Positions 1 through 8,455 of a stretch of 64,000 nucleotides of DNA are shown here, one piece after another. The DNA comes from Glaciecola sp. (GTDB lineage Bacteria; Pseudomonadota; Gammaproteobacteria; Enterobacterales; Alteromonadaceae): NCBI GenBank assembly GCA_029246415.1, contig JAQWNF010000002.1, positions 1 through 64,000 of the forward strand, given 5' to 3'. The position numbers and the translations under genes were made by a program. Numbering within the stretch: the stretch's first letter is position 1; every line of letters starts with the position of its first letter. The notes under the pieces are model-generated. The model saw only the letters and a program-made list of their open reading frames with translations, was not told the DNA's origin and searched no databases.

Positions 1-49
1 TTCGTCGCGCCGATGAGCTGGCTTGTAGCCCCTCTCAATCGGGATGCGT

Positions 50-77
50 ATAATACGCTTTTGAATCTGGTTGTCAA
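50..77 (-). promoter_or_regulatory. Stable-RNA promoter P2 (leftward)
   Basis: On the minus strand a perfect -35 TTGACA (72-77) is followed after 16 bp by TATTAT (50-55). Transcription would leave the window at base 1. Together with the second promoter about 150 bp upstream, the layout resembles the P1/P2 pair of a ribosomal RNA operon, but the RNA gene itself lies outside the window, so an rRNA or tRNA operon is inferred. Confidence 0.6.
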
Positions 78-202
78 CGTTTTATTTGAAGTTTTTCTTA
101 ATGAATCATCAATCAAACCACTTAATTAAAACATCTTCAAACACTTGCTGCTACTGGCTCTGTCGTTGCCGACTTGCCGTTGTTGCCTCAAGCGAGGAGC
201 GC

Positions 203-230
203 ATTCTACAGACTTATTTTGGTGCGTCAA
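203..230 (-). promoter_or_regulatory. Stable-RNA promoter P1 with AT-rich upstream element (leftward)
   Basis: On the minus strand TTGACG (225-230) and TAGAAT (203-208) are separated by 16 bp. The -10 is followed by a GC-rich discriminator, GCGCTCC, typical of stringently controlled rRNA promoters. The roughly 60 bp upstream (231-290) is A/T-rich like an UP element. Bases 291-367 hold nothing I can name. Confidence 0.6.
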
Positions 231-367
231 CACAGTATAGTAATAAAATTGAAATAAAGTGATATTTATTGTTTTTAGTTGAAATATTACCCGTTTAGTT
301 TGTTTAACAATCAACATTGGCCTTTATAACGTTTTCAGCATGAACGACCTGTTGATTATTTGTGCAT

Positions 368-832
368 TTACATTGCGTCTACTCTTGGTTTTAGTAATAT
401 CTTCCAGTAATAGATGATAAAGCAGCTAAAAGCAATGATTCACAAGCCACCAGATACCCCCCACCATAACAATGCCTGACTTGGAACTGCTGCCATTAAC
501 ACACTGCGTATTAGTCCTGCCGCCAAGACTGCAACGAATGCGATTACTATTATTGGTTTACTGTGAAGTTTTTTCCAGTGTGACCTAAAGACACTCGCGC
601 CTTCATTGCCAAAATCATTCCGCTTATGACCTCTACCGTCAAACTATGTAATGCAGTGCTTATACTAAGGGTGTTTATTAAGTAGTGAATACTTAATAAT
701 GTTAAACCAATAGGTATAAATGCTAATGATAAATGTAACGACTCGTCCACCGATAACAGTGATTAATATAGTCGCCAACAGGACCATTCCATGTAAGCCT
801 TGATATAGAAAACTAGGTGCAAATCCTAAATT
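368..832 (-). pseudogene. nnrS: nnrS remnant (NnrS-family membrane protein), frameshifted
   Basis: Conceptual translation of the minus strand gives NnrS-family pieces in order. Near 750-830 is a helix ending in ITVIGGRVVTF. Near 550-680 follow ALHSLTVEVISGMILAMKAR and VSLGHTGK. Near 440-540 is a hydrophobic stretch in a different frame, and the tail ends in KPRVDAM at 368. The pieces are split by frame changes, and an in-frame TGA near 440 stands where the family has a sense codon. NnrS proteins are haem- and copper-containing membrane proteins linked to nitric oxide stress. Only the second half remains, so it is non-functional. Its upstream edge abuts another broken gene, which suggests a deletion between two neighbours. 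Confidence 0.65.
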
Positions 833-892
833 AGGTTAATAGGTCATTACATTTGCACTTGTCATAAGCAATAGAATAGGAACCAATATCAA

Positions 893-1475
893 ATTTCGAT
901 ACTGTTTTATCTAAATCCCCCGCCTCAGGCAATGTTTCAAACACTTCCGAGAGTAACCATAACAACACTGTGGCATAGAGCTTGGGTGACTGGTTAATCA
1001 ACTGATTCACCGCAAAAATATTAATTACGCCTCGACCAGACATATCCGTCGTCATCAGATCATGTATATAGTACTCCTGTTTGGGTATCATTTAATTGCA
1101 GTAAATTCGTCATGAGTAATGGCCCGATTTCACTGACGGTGGTGCGCATTGGTTGACCCGATTTACCAAATACATCCCAGAACACCACAGGGTTAGGGGT
1201 AAAAGCATGATCATCAATGCCAATGTAGGTTAATCGTTCTGTTATTTTAGGGTGTGCTTTTCCTGCGCAGGCTAAGCCAGATAAGTCGCCTTTTACATCG
1301 ACGAAGAAAACAGGCACCCCCGCATGAGAAAATTGTCCGCTAAGGTCTGTAAGCTCACGGTTTTGCCAGTGCCTGTTGCCCCTGCAATCAAACCATGCCG
1401 ATTAGCCATTTTAAGATTTAATGAAACGTGCTGCTGACCATTACCGCCAAGGGTAATATGAGAGGGAGATTGCAT
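893..1475 (-). pseudogene. HerA/YjgR-like ATPase (DUF853) remnant
   Basis: The N-terminal piece (1293-1475) contains [20 protein letters not shown], a Walker A motif typical of the YjgR/DUF853 HerA-like ATPases. A frameshift near 1325-1332 moves the reading to [20 protein letters not shown] (1060-1317). A jump near 1075-1090 then removes what would be about 80 residues in the E. coli protein, before [20 protein letters not shown] and LPEAGDLDK (about 903-1050). Similarity stops just before the expected Walker B segment. With a frameshift, an internal deletion and the loss of the C-terminal half, this cannot make a working ATPase. Confidence 0.75.
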
Positions 1476-1490
1476 AGCCTAAATTCGTTT

Positions 1491-1741
1491 TTAGATTGAT
1501 TCCTTTACCTTAGACCTAAATCTGGATAAATCCCGCTGTAAAAAGGTATTAAACTGTGCCACTACAAACCACCCCATACTTGGTATGTAGCTAGAGATCA
1601 GTTGTTGAGCACTTTGAATGTTTGGTAACTCGGACTCAAACCGATTGAAAGCTAGCTTGGTTAATAGAGCTTGTGCAGCTGCATCGGAATAATGTTGTTG
1701 CAGCGATGTTTAACTAGGCTAGTAACGGTTTTGTGAAACAT
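1491..1741 (-). pseudogene. Unidentified small ORF, probably frameshifted
   Basis: From an ATG at 1739-1741 the minus strand reads MFHKTVTSLVKHR. A frame change near 1700 then leads into about 67 open residues containing AAAQALLTKLAFNRFESELP and ending at a TAA (1491-1493). I do not recognise the family. The stretch lies between the HerA-like remnant and the trhA-like gene and may be another decaying gene. It could also be a chance open frame; no ribosome binding site is clear. Confidence 0.25.
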
Positions 1742-1758
1742 CGATATCTCCAAAATCA

Positions 1759-2451
1759 CTACGCAATCACGTATCTATATATAGCAAAGAAATGACACCC
1801 CGCACCTAACAAGACAAATACATGCCATATCGCATGAGTAAATTGTGTTTGTTTGGCCATATAAAATGGAATACCTAAACTATATGCCAAGCCACCTAAA
1901 AACAGCAAAGCAAATCCCATAAATGGCAACGCGTTGTATATAGGAACAATAATCACTAACGCTAACCAGCCCATGACAGCATAAGTCGCGATAGCAAGTT
2001 TGGGGTATTGATTATGAAACAGTGTCTTGAACAACACGCCTAATAGCGCAATGCACCAAATACTAATGATACTAACAGTAGATACCCAGCCCTCTAGCGA
2101 AACTAATAAGAATGGCGTGTACGAGCCAGCGATTAGTAAGTAAATCGCAATATGATCTGCTCGTTTGAGTATTGCTTTCCAATGTGCATCATCAACCCAA
2201 TGATATAATGTGGATGCCCCAAACAATAATATCATCGAGCTACCAAAAACCACAGATGACACATTTTCAATCAGGGTTTGGCTTTTTAACACCAAGGCAA
2301 TGGTGCCAATAATGGCTAATATCCAACCCAGCAAATGACTCAACGCATTAAGCTTTTCTTCTAATGCGCTATAACTTTGAATCGCCTTGTCATAAGTCGG
2401 CGGTTTACCCTTTGACTGCGTATGCTTAGGCCGTATATTGCTGGGCTGCAT
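1759..2451 (-). CDS. trhA: Hemolysin III / TrhA (YqfA) family membrane protein
   Basis: A 230-residue integral membrane protein with seven hydrophobic segments, belonging to the PAQR/hemolysin III superfamily. Diagnostic motifs are ALEEKLNALSHLLGW before the first helix, the conserved histidine and aspartates in STLYHWVDDAHW and RADHIAIYLLIAGSYTPF, and the C-terminal WHVFVLLGAGCHFFAIY. These His/Asp residues form the putative metal site of the family. E. coli YqfA/TrhA has been linked to membrane energetics, but the activity is unsettled. The first 25 or so residues are a charged extension not usual in the family. The gene follows the DUF3297 gene by 18 bp and is probably cotranscribed with it. 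Confidence 0.85.
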   Translation of the reverse strand: MQPSNIRPKHTQSKGKPPTYDKAIQSYSALEEKLNALSHLLGWILAIIGTIALVLKSQTLIENVSSVVFGSSMILLFGASTLYHWVDDAHWKAILKRADHIAIYLLIAGSYTPFLLVSLEGWVSTVSIISIWCIALLGVLFKTLFHNQYPKLAIATYAVMGWLALVIIVPIYNALPFMGFALLFLGGLAYSLGIPFYMAKQTQFTHAIWHVFVLLGAGCHFFAIYRYVIA

Positions 2452-2469
2452 ATTTTGAGGGATCAGCGT

Positions 2470-2718
2470 TTATTTATAAAACGCTTTAACAGTCCCTTTA
2501 AGCTTGATCAACATTGGCTGACCACGGCGGTCGAGTGCTTTAGGTGATGGCACTTTGATCCAGTTTTCGCTGATACAATATTCATCTACGTTGGTGTGCT
2601 CTCTGCCATTTAACGTAATACCGATATCACTTTGAAATACCTCTTCAATATAATGTGGGCTACGTGGGTTAGTAGAAAGACGGTCTGGTAATGCAGGCAA
2701 AGATTGTGAATCACTCAT
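2470..2718 (-). CDS. DUF3297 family protein
   Basis: An 82-residue soluble protein that matches the small DUF3297 family along its length: ALPDRLSTNPRSPHY near the start, ITLNGREHTNVDEYCISENW in the middle and RRGQPMLIKLKGTVKAFY at the end. The function of the family is unknown. An AAGG-type ribosome site lies a few bases before the ATG. It sits 18 bp upstream of the trhA-like gene and is probably the first gene of a two-gene unit. Confidence 0.8.
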   Translation of the reverse strand: MSDSQSLPALPDRLSTNPRSPHYIEEVFQSDIGITLNGREHTNVDEYCISENWIKVPSPKALDRRGQPMLIKLKGTVKAFYK

Positions 2719-2789
2719 GTAGATAACCTTGAATATAATAATTGTGCGCTATTGTAGGGAATATACGGCATTTGCTCAAGGTGAATTCG

Positions 2790-3662
2790 TTATCGTCGCT
2801 GTGAGCCTTGTATTTGCGCTAGCCATGCTTGTTTATCTGCTTCTGACAAAAAGCTCGCCTGGAAACTATTGCTAATTAATTGCACAATTACAGCACTATT
2901 TAAGTTGAGTTTTTCTACTAATCCGTTGAAATTTTCATGCAGGTAACCACCAAAATAAGACGGGTCATCCGAGTTCACCGTCACCAGCAAGCCTTGCTCA
3001 AATAAACTCAAAATATTATGTTCAGCCAAATCATCCACCACGCACAATTTGACATTACTCAAGGGACACACGGTTAATGGGATCTGCTTATCGCGTAAAT
3101 ATTCCATCAACACAGGATCTTCTTGGCTGCGTACACCATGATCGATGCGGTCAACGTGCAGGTCGTTAAGTGCCCCCCAGATATATGCAGGTGGACCTTC
3201 CTCACCTGCATGTGCCACTAATTTAAAGCCTAAGGCTTTTGCTTGCGCGAACACCTGAGTAAATTTCTCCGGAGGATTACCGAGTTCAGAACTATCTAAG
3301 CCTACTGCTTTAATCATCGAATAATACGGTTTTGCAGCGGCTAAAGTCTCGATAGCGCTTGCTTCATCAAGGTGGCGTAAAAACGACAGAATCAGATAAA
3401 CAGAGATCCCGTACCGCGTTTTAGCTTGTGCTATAGCGCGTGCAAATCCCGCCATAAAAACAGGATAGTCAATGCCTCGTTGAGTGTGAGTTTGAGGATC
3501 AAACATGATCTCTGTGTGCACCACGTTTTGTTCGGCACATTTACTTAGATATGCCCACATTAGTTGGTAAAAATCATCCTCATCTAGCAGTACATTCGAG
3601 CCTTGATAATACAAATCTAAAAAACTTTGTAAGTTATCAAACTCATACGCGGCAGTAATCAC
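2790..3662 (-). pseudogene. Adenine/adenosine deaminase, N-terminally truncated
   Basis: The frame encodes 290 residues of an adenosine deaminase-family enzyme that most resembles the adenine deaminase subgroup (hydrolysis of adenine to hypoxanthine). Retained motifs are HAGEEGPP (residues 151-158), RIDHG (172-176), [11 protein letters not shown] and [11 protein letters not shown] (230-240), which carry late zinc ligands and catalytic residues. The family normally has about 50 more residues at the start with the metal-binding HLHLEG motif. Here the frame opens with a GTG directly before [16 protein letters not shown], and the in-frame upstream stop is the stop codon of trxC. The missing segment appears deleted, so deaminase activity is unlikely. 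Whether the truncated protein is still made cannot be told. Confidence 0.7.
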
Positions 3663-3689
3663 CTCAACATTCGCAAACGGTTCACTTCC

Positions 3690-4127
3690 TTACAAATATT
3701 GCGCTAGCCACTGCTTAAATTGCGGTTTGGGTAAGGCACCAGACATGCGCGCGACTTCTTTACCGTGCTGAAAAATCATCAACGTCGGTATCGAACGAAT
3801 TGTATAGCGACTAGCCGTTTGCTGCTGCTGTTCGGTATCTAACTTTATAAAGCACGCTTTAGTCGACATCTCGGCAGCAACGTCTTGGAAAGTAGGTGTA
3901 AATTGCTTACAAGGACCACACCAAGGCGCCCAAAAGTCAACAACCACCGGCAAACCATTGTCCGTCAGATAACGATTAAAGTTATAATCAGTCCCTTCGA
4001 TTGGACGAATTGAGAGTACCATTTCACCGCACTTACCACATCGAGGCTCATCATTGAGCTTTTCTCTAGGTAAACGGTTTTTGGTACCGCAATGGGCACA
4101 CACTATTTGTATTGGCATATCTGTCAT
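3690..4127 (-). CDS. trxC: Thioredoxin 2 (TrxC)
   Basis: A 145-residue thioredoxin with the N-terminal zinc-binding extension that marks TrxC: cysteines at 10, 13, 30 and 33 (CAHC and CGKC). The thioredoxin fold carries the active site WCGPC at residues 69-73, and the cis-proline segment RSIPTLMIF follows. It reduces protein disulfides in the cytoplasm and is an oxidative-stress-associated paralogue of TrxA. The start is supported by GAGGA about 7 bp upstream. Its stop codon lies only 27 bp before the truncated deaminase frame, which marks a probable deletion end point. Confidence 0.95.
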   Translation of the reverse strand: MTDMPIQIVCAHCGTKNRLPREKLNDEPRCGKCGEMVLSIRPIEGTDYNFNRYLTDNGLPVVVDFWAPWCGPCKQFTPTFQDVAAEMSTKACFIKLDTEQQQQTASRYTIRSIPTLMIFQHGKEVARMSGALPKPQFKQWLAQYL

Positions 4128-4185
4128 AAAAAATCCTCAGAAAAATCGCCGCTGAATATCAACAATACCACAATGATGTGTGTTG

Positions 4186-4533
4186 TTATAAATCTAACGC
4201 CGCAAACTGACTCAAAGCTTGCATCGCCTCTATACCATACACCACTGAGGGCCCGCCCCCCATCAAAATTGCAACAGCAACCGTTTCGGCGACTTCTTCT
4301 TTACTCGCGCCTGCTTGCATCGCATCATGCACATGAAAAGAAATACACCCATCACACCTCACAGTAATGGCGATACCTAATGCAATGAGCTCTTTGGTTT
4401 TGCTATTTAACGCGCCTTCTCTCAGGCTAGATTCATGCAGAGCACCAAAGCCATGCATAACGTCGGGCATTGCTAGCCCAAGCTTATCCATCCAAGAATT
4501 AAGTTCTTGGTAATGATCTGGGAAATTTTTCAT
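4186..4533 (-). CDS. Carboxymuconolactone decarboxylase / AhpD-like protein
   Basis: A 115-residue protein of the carboxymuconolactone decarboxylase/AhpD superfamily. Its redox motif is the CDGC at residues 60-63, followed by histidine 67 and the family segment HDAMQAGASKEEVAETVAVA. Such proteins are small alkylhydroperoxidase-like disulfide enzymes; the substrate here is unknown. The frame is open for 15 more residues upstream, but GTGAGG stands about 8 bp before the ATG at 4533, so that start is chosen. Its position next to trxC is compatible with a thiol-redox role, although the 58 bp between them may hold a separate promoter. Confidence 0.8.
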   Translation of the reverse strand: MKNFPDHYQELNSWMDKLGLAMPDVMHGFGALHESSLREGALNSKTKELIALGIAITVRCDGCISFHVHDAMQAGASKEEVAETVAVAILMGGGPSVVYGIEAMQALSQFAALDL

Positions 4534-4713
4534 GAATACCTCACAATAATAATCAATAAAATGTTGATAAATTGGCAATCGCAGATGTGCCGTATATAAC
4601 AGACTTCATTATTAAAATTAGGTGCTATTGAGAGTTATTGAAAGTAGATCGTCACAAAGCTTGCGCTAGATCATGTTTATTTACGGCTATCAATAACAAA
4701 TAACAACAAACAC

Positions 4714-4743
4714 TTGATAATGATAATCGTTATCATTTAGAAT
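4714..4743 (+). promoter_or_regulatory. Fur-box promoter for the DUF6746 gene
   Basis: GATAATGATAATCGTTATC at 4716-4734 matches the classical 19-bp Fur consensus at 18 positions. It lies over the spacer between a -35 TTGATA (4714-4719) and a -10 TAGAAT (4738-4743), 18 bp apart, so iron-bound Fur would block RNA polymerase. The downstream start codon is at 4787. I infer iron repression. The rest of 4579-4786 shows no other clear element. Confidence 0.8.
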
Positions 4744-4786
4744 GAAGACGCTTAATTCTGTCTTATCACTTATAGAGTAGTCACTA

Positions 4787-5218
4787 ATGAAAAATACGTT
4801 TATCAACCAGACCTGCGCTTCGGTCGCTTTATTTTTTAGTGTTATCGGTATGAGCCAAGCGCTCAGTGATGGTAATGCTAGTGCCAATCATTTTCCATCT
4901 GTTGCATCAGCATCTGTTGCACAAGCACAATGTAACCTTGCCAAATATAACGCATCATTACAGGATATTATCAACCAACCTAAACTGACTGTCACAGATA
5001 TGCTAAGTGTCCATGAGTTAACGTACACACTTGAGCAAGCCATACAACGACTTCAAGTGTCACTCGCTGACGTGGCAGAAGAATTAGAAAAAGTTCACAA
5101 AGCCTCAGAGCATTTAGACCCGAACGTCATCGTCAGTTCAGGACAAATCTATCAAGAAAAACTACAGGCTATTTTACAAAATGCTCAATGCCCGATAGAC
5201 ACAGTAAGTGCTAATTAA
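4787..5218 (+). CDS. Secreted DUF6746-like protein, iron-regulated
   Basis: A 143-residue protein with a signal peptide (hydrophobic core ASVALFFSVIGM, likely cleavage near residue 27). The mature part is predicted helical, with TVTDMLSVHELTYTLEQAIQ and a segment LEKVHKASEHLDPNV, and resembles the DUF6746 family of small periplasmic proteins. Two cysteines (QAQC near residue 49 and NAQC near the end) could form a disulfide. The function is unknown. The near-perfect Fur box in its promoter suggests expression under iron limitation. Its stop codon overlaps the stop of a glutathione S-transferase remnant on the other strand. Confidence 0.65.
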   Translation: MKNTFINQTCASVALFFSVIGMSQALSDGNASANHFPSVASASVAQAQCNLAKYNASLQDIINQPKLTVTDMLSVHELTYTLEQAIQRLQVSLADVAEELEKVHKASEHLDPNVIVSSGQIYQEKLQAILQNAQCPIDTVSAN

Positions 5219-5301
5219 GTTGTCATTGCGACATAATTAGGCTGAGCTTGAATGCGAGCGAACCAGGCGTGAAGTGCAGGGTATCGCTCCAGACTCAGTT
5301 C
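5215..5301 (-). pseudogene. Glutathione S-transferase C-terminal remnant
   Basis: In the minus-strand frame ending with the TAA at 5215-5217 the sequence reads LERYPALHAWFARIQAQPNY and then VAMTT, a typical end of the C-terminal helical domain of bacterial glutathione S-transferases. No start codon or upstream GST sequence precedes it. Instead it joins, in another frame, to the cut end of a lipoprotein gene. It is interpreted as the tail left by a deletion. Confidence 0.65.
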
Positions 5302-5546
5302 AAAATGCCATCACTATCTTCATCGAGTGTCATATAAATACTAGGAGAATCCGGGGATGCATTATAAAACTTAATATACGTTTCCGTATCCGTTTCATCA
5401 CTGCCACCACATGCTGATAATAAAACGATTGAACATAAGGCACTGATACTTTTTATGGTATTTATTATTGATTTTTTGCTGTCACTAGTGGAAATACTCT
5501 TGCTGGTAATTGAATACTGGGAACACACATGAGCGGTGTTGGTCAT
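5295..5546 (-). pseudogene. DUF4397 lipoprotein, C-terminally truncated
   Basis: Eighty-three residues with a lipoprotein signal (IVLLSACGG, lipobox LSAC) followed by TYIKFYNASPDSPSIYMTL, the opening strand of a DUF4397 domain. Full-length members are several hundred residues long, but here the frame stops after DEDSDGILN. Directly downstream lies the tail of a glutathione S-transferase in another frame, so a deletion probably removed most of both genes. The start is supported by AGGAGA about 10 bp upstream of the ATG. A secreted stub might still be made. The 165 bp upstream (5547-5711) contain no recognisable gene. Confidence 0.65.
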
Positions 5547-5711
5547 GTTGTTACATCTCCTAAATGCTATTGAAATCTCATTATGAGTGAATGATAGATC
5601 GATAACAGGCTAGAGAGTTCATAGCTTTACAATTCTTTACACTGCCCCCACAGGTTCTGCACAATTGCTCGATAAAAAGTCTACCTACAACTTTCCTTGG
5701 AGCGTTAAAGG

Positions 5712-8402
5712 TTAGGATTTGGGCTTCATCGAACGCCCAGGACTAGCTAATAACGGCTCTTCTGGCCAACGATGTTTCGGGTAACGTCCTTTCATATCCT
5801 TGCGTACATCAAAATACGAATTACGCCAAAAATGCGCTAAATCACTGGTGGTTTGCAGCGGTCTGCGTGCAGGAGATAACAACGTAAAGCACAACGGTAC
5901 CTGTCCTTGCGCAAGCAAAGGAGAACTCAGTTGACCGAACATTTCTTGTAAAATTACGTGTACCGATGGCGCTTGATGCGCAGTGTAAGTAATCGTAACG
6001 TGTTGTCCGTTCGGCGTTGTATAATGAGTCGGTGCGTGAGATTCGAGGAATTGTTGTTGCTGATAATCTAAGATCGCCGTTAACAACGGTTTAAGTGCAA
6101 ATGCTTGTAACTGACCTATCGATTTGATGTTGGCACAATAAGGAAACAACCACTCATCTAACGTATCGAGTAATGTCTGGTGTGAAAGCAACGGGATAGC
6201 GTCAGGACATAACTGAGCTAACCAATTGACTCTTTGTAGCCAGTTTTCACAGTGTTTATCCCATGCTAAAAAACCTAAACCTTGAGCTTGGATCACTTCT
6301 GCAAAACACGCTAAACGGTCTGCTTCGGGGATCGTAGTGATGGGTGTTTCTTGGATCACTATCTGTCCAATACAGGTTTGTTTACGCGCAATCAACTTGT
6401 TACTTTCAGGCGCGTAACGATAAGTATTGCGACTAATCACTTGCGGTAACGCTTGGATAACTGACAAGGTAATACTGACCGCCAAATACACGCGACCATC
6501 AGTGTTTTGCCCATCACAATCCACAACCACACACCAAGGCGATTGCGCTAAAGGTTCATCATTAAACATACTGACACCCCGACCATTGGCCAACGTAAAC
6601 CCAATATGAGTACCCGAAATTGGATTGTTACCGTGTTTTTGACCTTGGCTATTGCGCCGTTTTGCAATGCGATCAGCAAAAGCCACAGCGCACAAACGTG
6701 AGACTTGATGGTCAATATCGACGAGCTGGGCAAGACTAGAGGGCAGCGACACAGCTGACTGATTAACATTATCACTGACTTGTACAGCCCGATACCACCG
6801 CTGCGCTAATTGCAGCACTTGAAACATGATTCCTCGGGTGGGCTTTTGCTGACTTTTTCCTGCTTGTCCTGATTCAATACAGCTCAACACTAAGCGGACT
6901 CGCGCAAGTAAATCGACACCGAACGAATAACGCGCAAAGGCAGGATCACGGCCAATATCTCGCTCTGATAATAGCGCGGCAATGACGCAAGCAAGTGCCT
7001 GAATACTAGGCGTTTTATCGTGTAATAACATCGCACCTAAACGAGGTTCAATGCCTAATGCCAATACTTGTTTTCCTTGTAGACTGATCTGTCCATTCGC
7101 TAACTGGGCACCTAAAGCTAGGTTTAGCGCATGCGCTTGCTCCACATGCGTGACAGGAGGCGCATCTAACCAATTTGCTTGTGTTGCGTCCAAAATACCC
7201 CACGCACTTAAATCCAATACCAAAGAGGACAAATCAGTTTGCATCACCGCTAACGGCGCAAAATCAGATAATGCATTATGCTGAGGCTCAGACCACAACC
7301 GTAAGCAATACCCTGCCTGCACACGACCGGCTCGCCCGGCACGTTGATCAGCTGATGACTTGGCAATGCGTTGGGAGACTAATTTTGATAAGCCGCTTTT
7401 CACATCAAACACTGAGACCTTTTCTAACCCCGTATCAATGACACAAGTGACATTCGGGATCGTCACACTGGTTTCTGCAATATTAGTGGCTAATATAATA
7501 CGTTGACCTGTCGTACTAAGATCTGGGCGAATAATCGCTTCTTGTTGTGCTAATGGCATAGCCCCATACAATCCATGCAATGTAATCGATTGTGCATGTT
7601 GCTTAATGACAGGGGGTAACGCAGATAAACATTGTTGAATTGCCCCTTGGCTAGGTAAAAATACCAGTACATCACCACCCATGTCAGATAACACATTTGA
7701 ATCGAACAGCACATGTGTCACAGCCTGAGTCACTTGTGCTGCAATATCACGATTAGACCAATGCTGAATGCCGCCACTATTACCTATACTATGATTTCTG
7801 CCCTTGGTTAATTGCAATTGCGGGGTAAAATACGCTATATCGACAGGATAACTACGACCGGGACATTCAAGTATTGGGGCAGCATCAAGATAAAGAGACA
7901 CCGCTTGCGTATCCATTGTTGCCGACATGACCAACACCCGCAGATCATCACGTAAGCCTTGTTGCACCTCTTGGCAAAGTAATAATGCTAAATCCGCATG
8001 TAATGCCCGTTCATGAAATTCATCAAAGATCACCAGACCCACACCAGATAGTTCAGGATCAGCTTGTAAGCGACGAGTGAGTATTCCTTCAGTGATAACT
8101 TCTATACGAGTATGACGAGAACGCTTGCGCTCATTCCGGATCTGATAACCGACGGTTTGCCCTATAGACTCGCCGAGTTGCCGCGCTAAGTATTGTGCGA
8201 TTGCTTTTACCGCGACCCGACGCGGTTCGAGGATCAATATCGTATCTGATTGATTCAACCACGGGGCGTTTAATAATGCCAACGGCACTTGGGTGGATTT
8301 GCCTGCGCCCGGTTGCGCAGCTAATATCACTGATGGGTATTCAGTTAGCAACGCATGCAGCTTAGGTAGTACAGAATGAATGGGGAACGTATCAATGCTC
8401 AT
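5712..8402 (-). CDS. hrpB: ATP-dependent helicase HrpB
   Basis: A DEAH/RHA-type helicase of 896 residues. Walker A is QPGAGKSTQVPLALL near residue 30, the DExH box is IFDEFHERALHADLA, motif III is VMSATMD and motif VI is SADQRAGRAGR, followed by the HrpB-specific C-terminal domains. HrpB is widespread in proteobacteria; its in vivo RNA or nucleoprotein substrate is poorly defined. The frame is open for 30 more residues upstream, but the ATG at 8402 begins where family members begin, and the extra residues overlap the end of the macro-domain gene. The protein is slightly longer than usual because of asparagine- and glycine-rich inserts such as the one near residue 240. Confidence 0.92.
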   Translation of the reverse strand: MSIDTFPIHSVLPKLHALLTEYPSVILAAQPGAGKSTQVPLALLNAPWLNQSDTILILEPRRVAVKAIAQYLARQLGESIGQTVGYQIRNERKRSRHTRIEVITEGILTRRLQADPELSGVGLVIFDEFHERALHADLALLLCQEVQQGLRDDLRVLVMSATMDTQAVSLYLDAAPILECPGRSYPVDIAYFTPQLQLTKGRNHSIGNSGGIQHWSNRDIAAQVTQAVTHVLFDSNVLSDMGGDVLVFLPSQGAIQQCLSALPPVIKQHAQSITLHGLYGAMPLAQQEAIIRPDLSTTGQRIILATNIAETSVTIPNVTCVIDTGLEKVSVFDVKSGLSKLVSQRIAKSSADQRAGRAGRVQAGYCLRLWSEPQHNALSDFAPLAVMQTDLSSLVLDLSAWGILDATQANWLDAPPVTHVEQAHALNLALGAQLANGQISLQGKQVLALGIEPRLGAMLLHDKTPSIQALACVIAALLSERDIGRDPAFARYSFGVDLLARVRLVLSCIESGQAGKSQQKPTRGIMFQVLQLAQRWYRAVQVSDNVNQSAVSLPSSLAQLVDIDHQVSRLCAVAFADRIAKRRNSQGQKHGNNPISGTHIGFTLANGRGVSMFNDEPLAQSPWCVVVDCDGQNTDGRVYLAVSITLSVIQALPQVISRNTYRYAPESNKLIARKQTCIGQIVIQETPITTIPEADRLACFAEVIQAQGLGFLAWDKHCENWLQRVNWLAQLCPDAIPLLSHQTLLDTLDEWLFPYCANIKSIGQLQAFALKPLLTAILDYQQQQFLESHAPTHYTTPNGQHVTITYTAHQAPSVHVILQEMFGQLSSPLLAQGQVPLCFTLLSPARRPLQTTSDLAHFWRNSYFDVRKDMKGRYPKHRWPEEPLLASPGRSMKPKS

Positions 8403-8455
8403 ACTCACAATGATACAGGAAATTACCGAACGTCCAATGTTAAAATATGGTGACG

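Noticed and set aside
49-54. Plus-strand TATAAT at 49-54 as a rightward promoter
   Set aside because: No -35 hexamer lies at the right distance on the plus strand, whereas the minus-strand reading has a perfect TTGACA 16 bp from TATTAT.
4092-4367. Plus-strand ORF of 91 codons opposite trxC and the AhpD-like gene
   Set aside because: It is antisense to two well-supported genes, has no recognisable similarity and no ribosome site.
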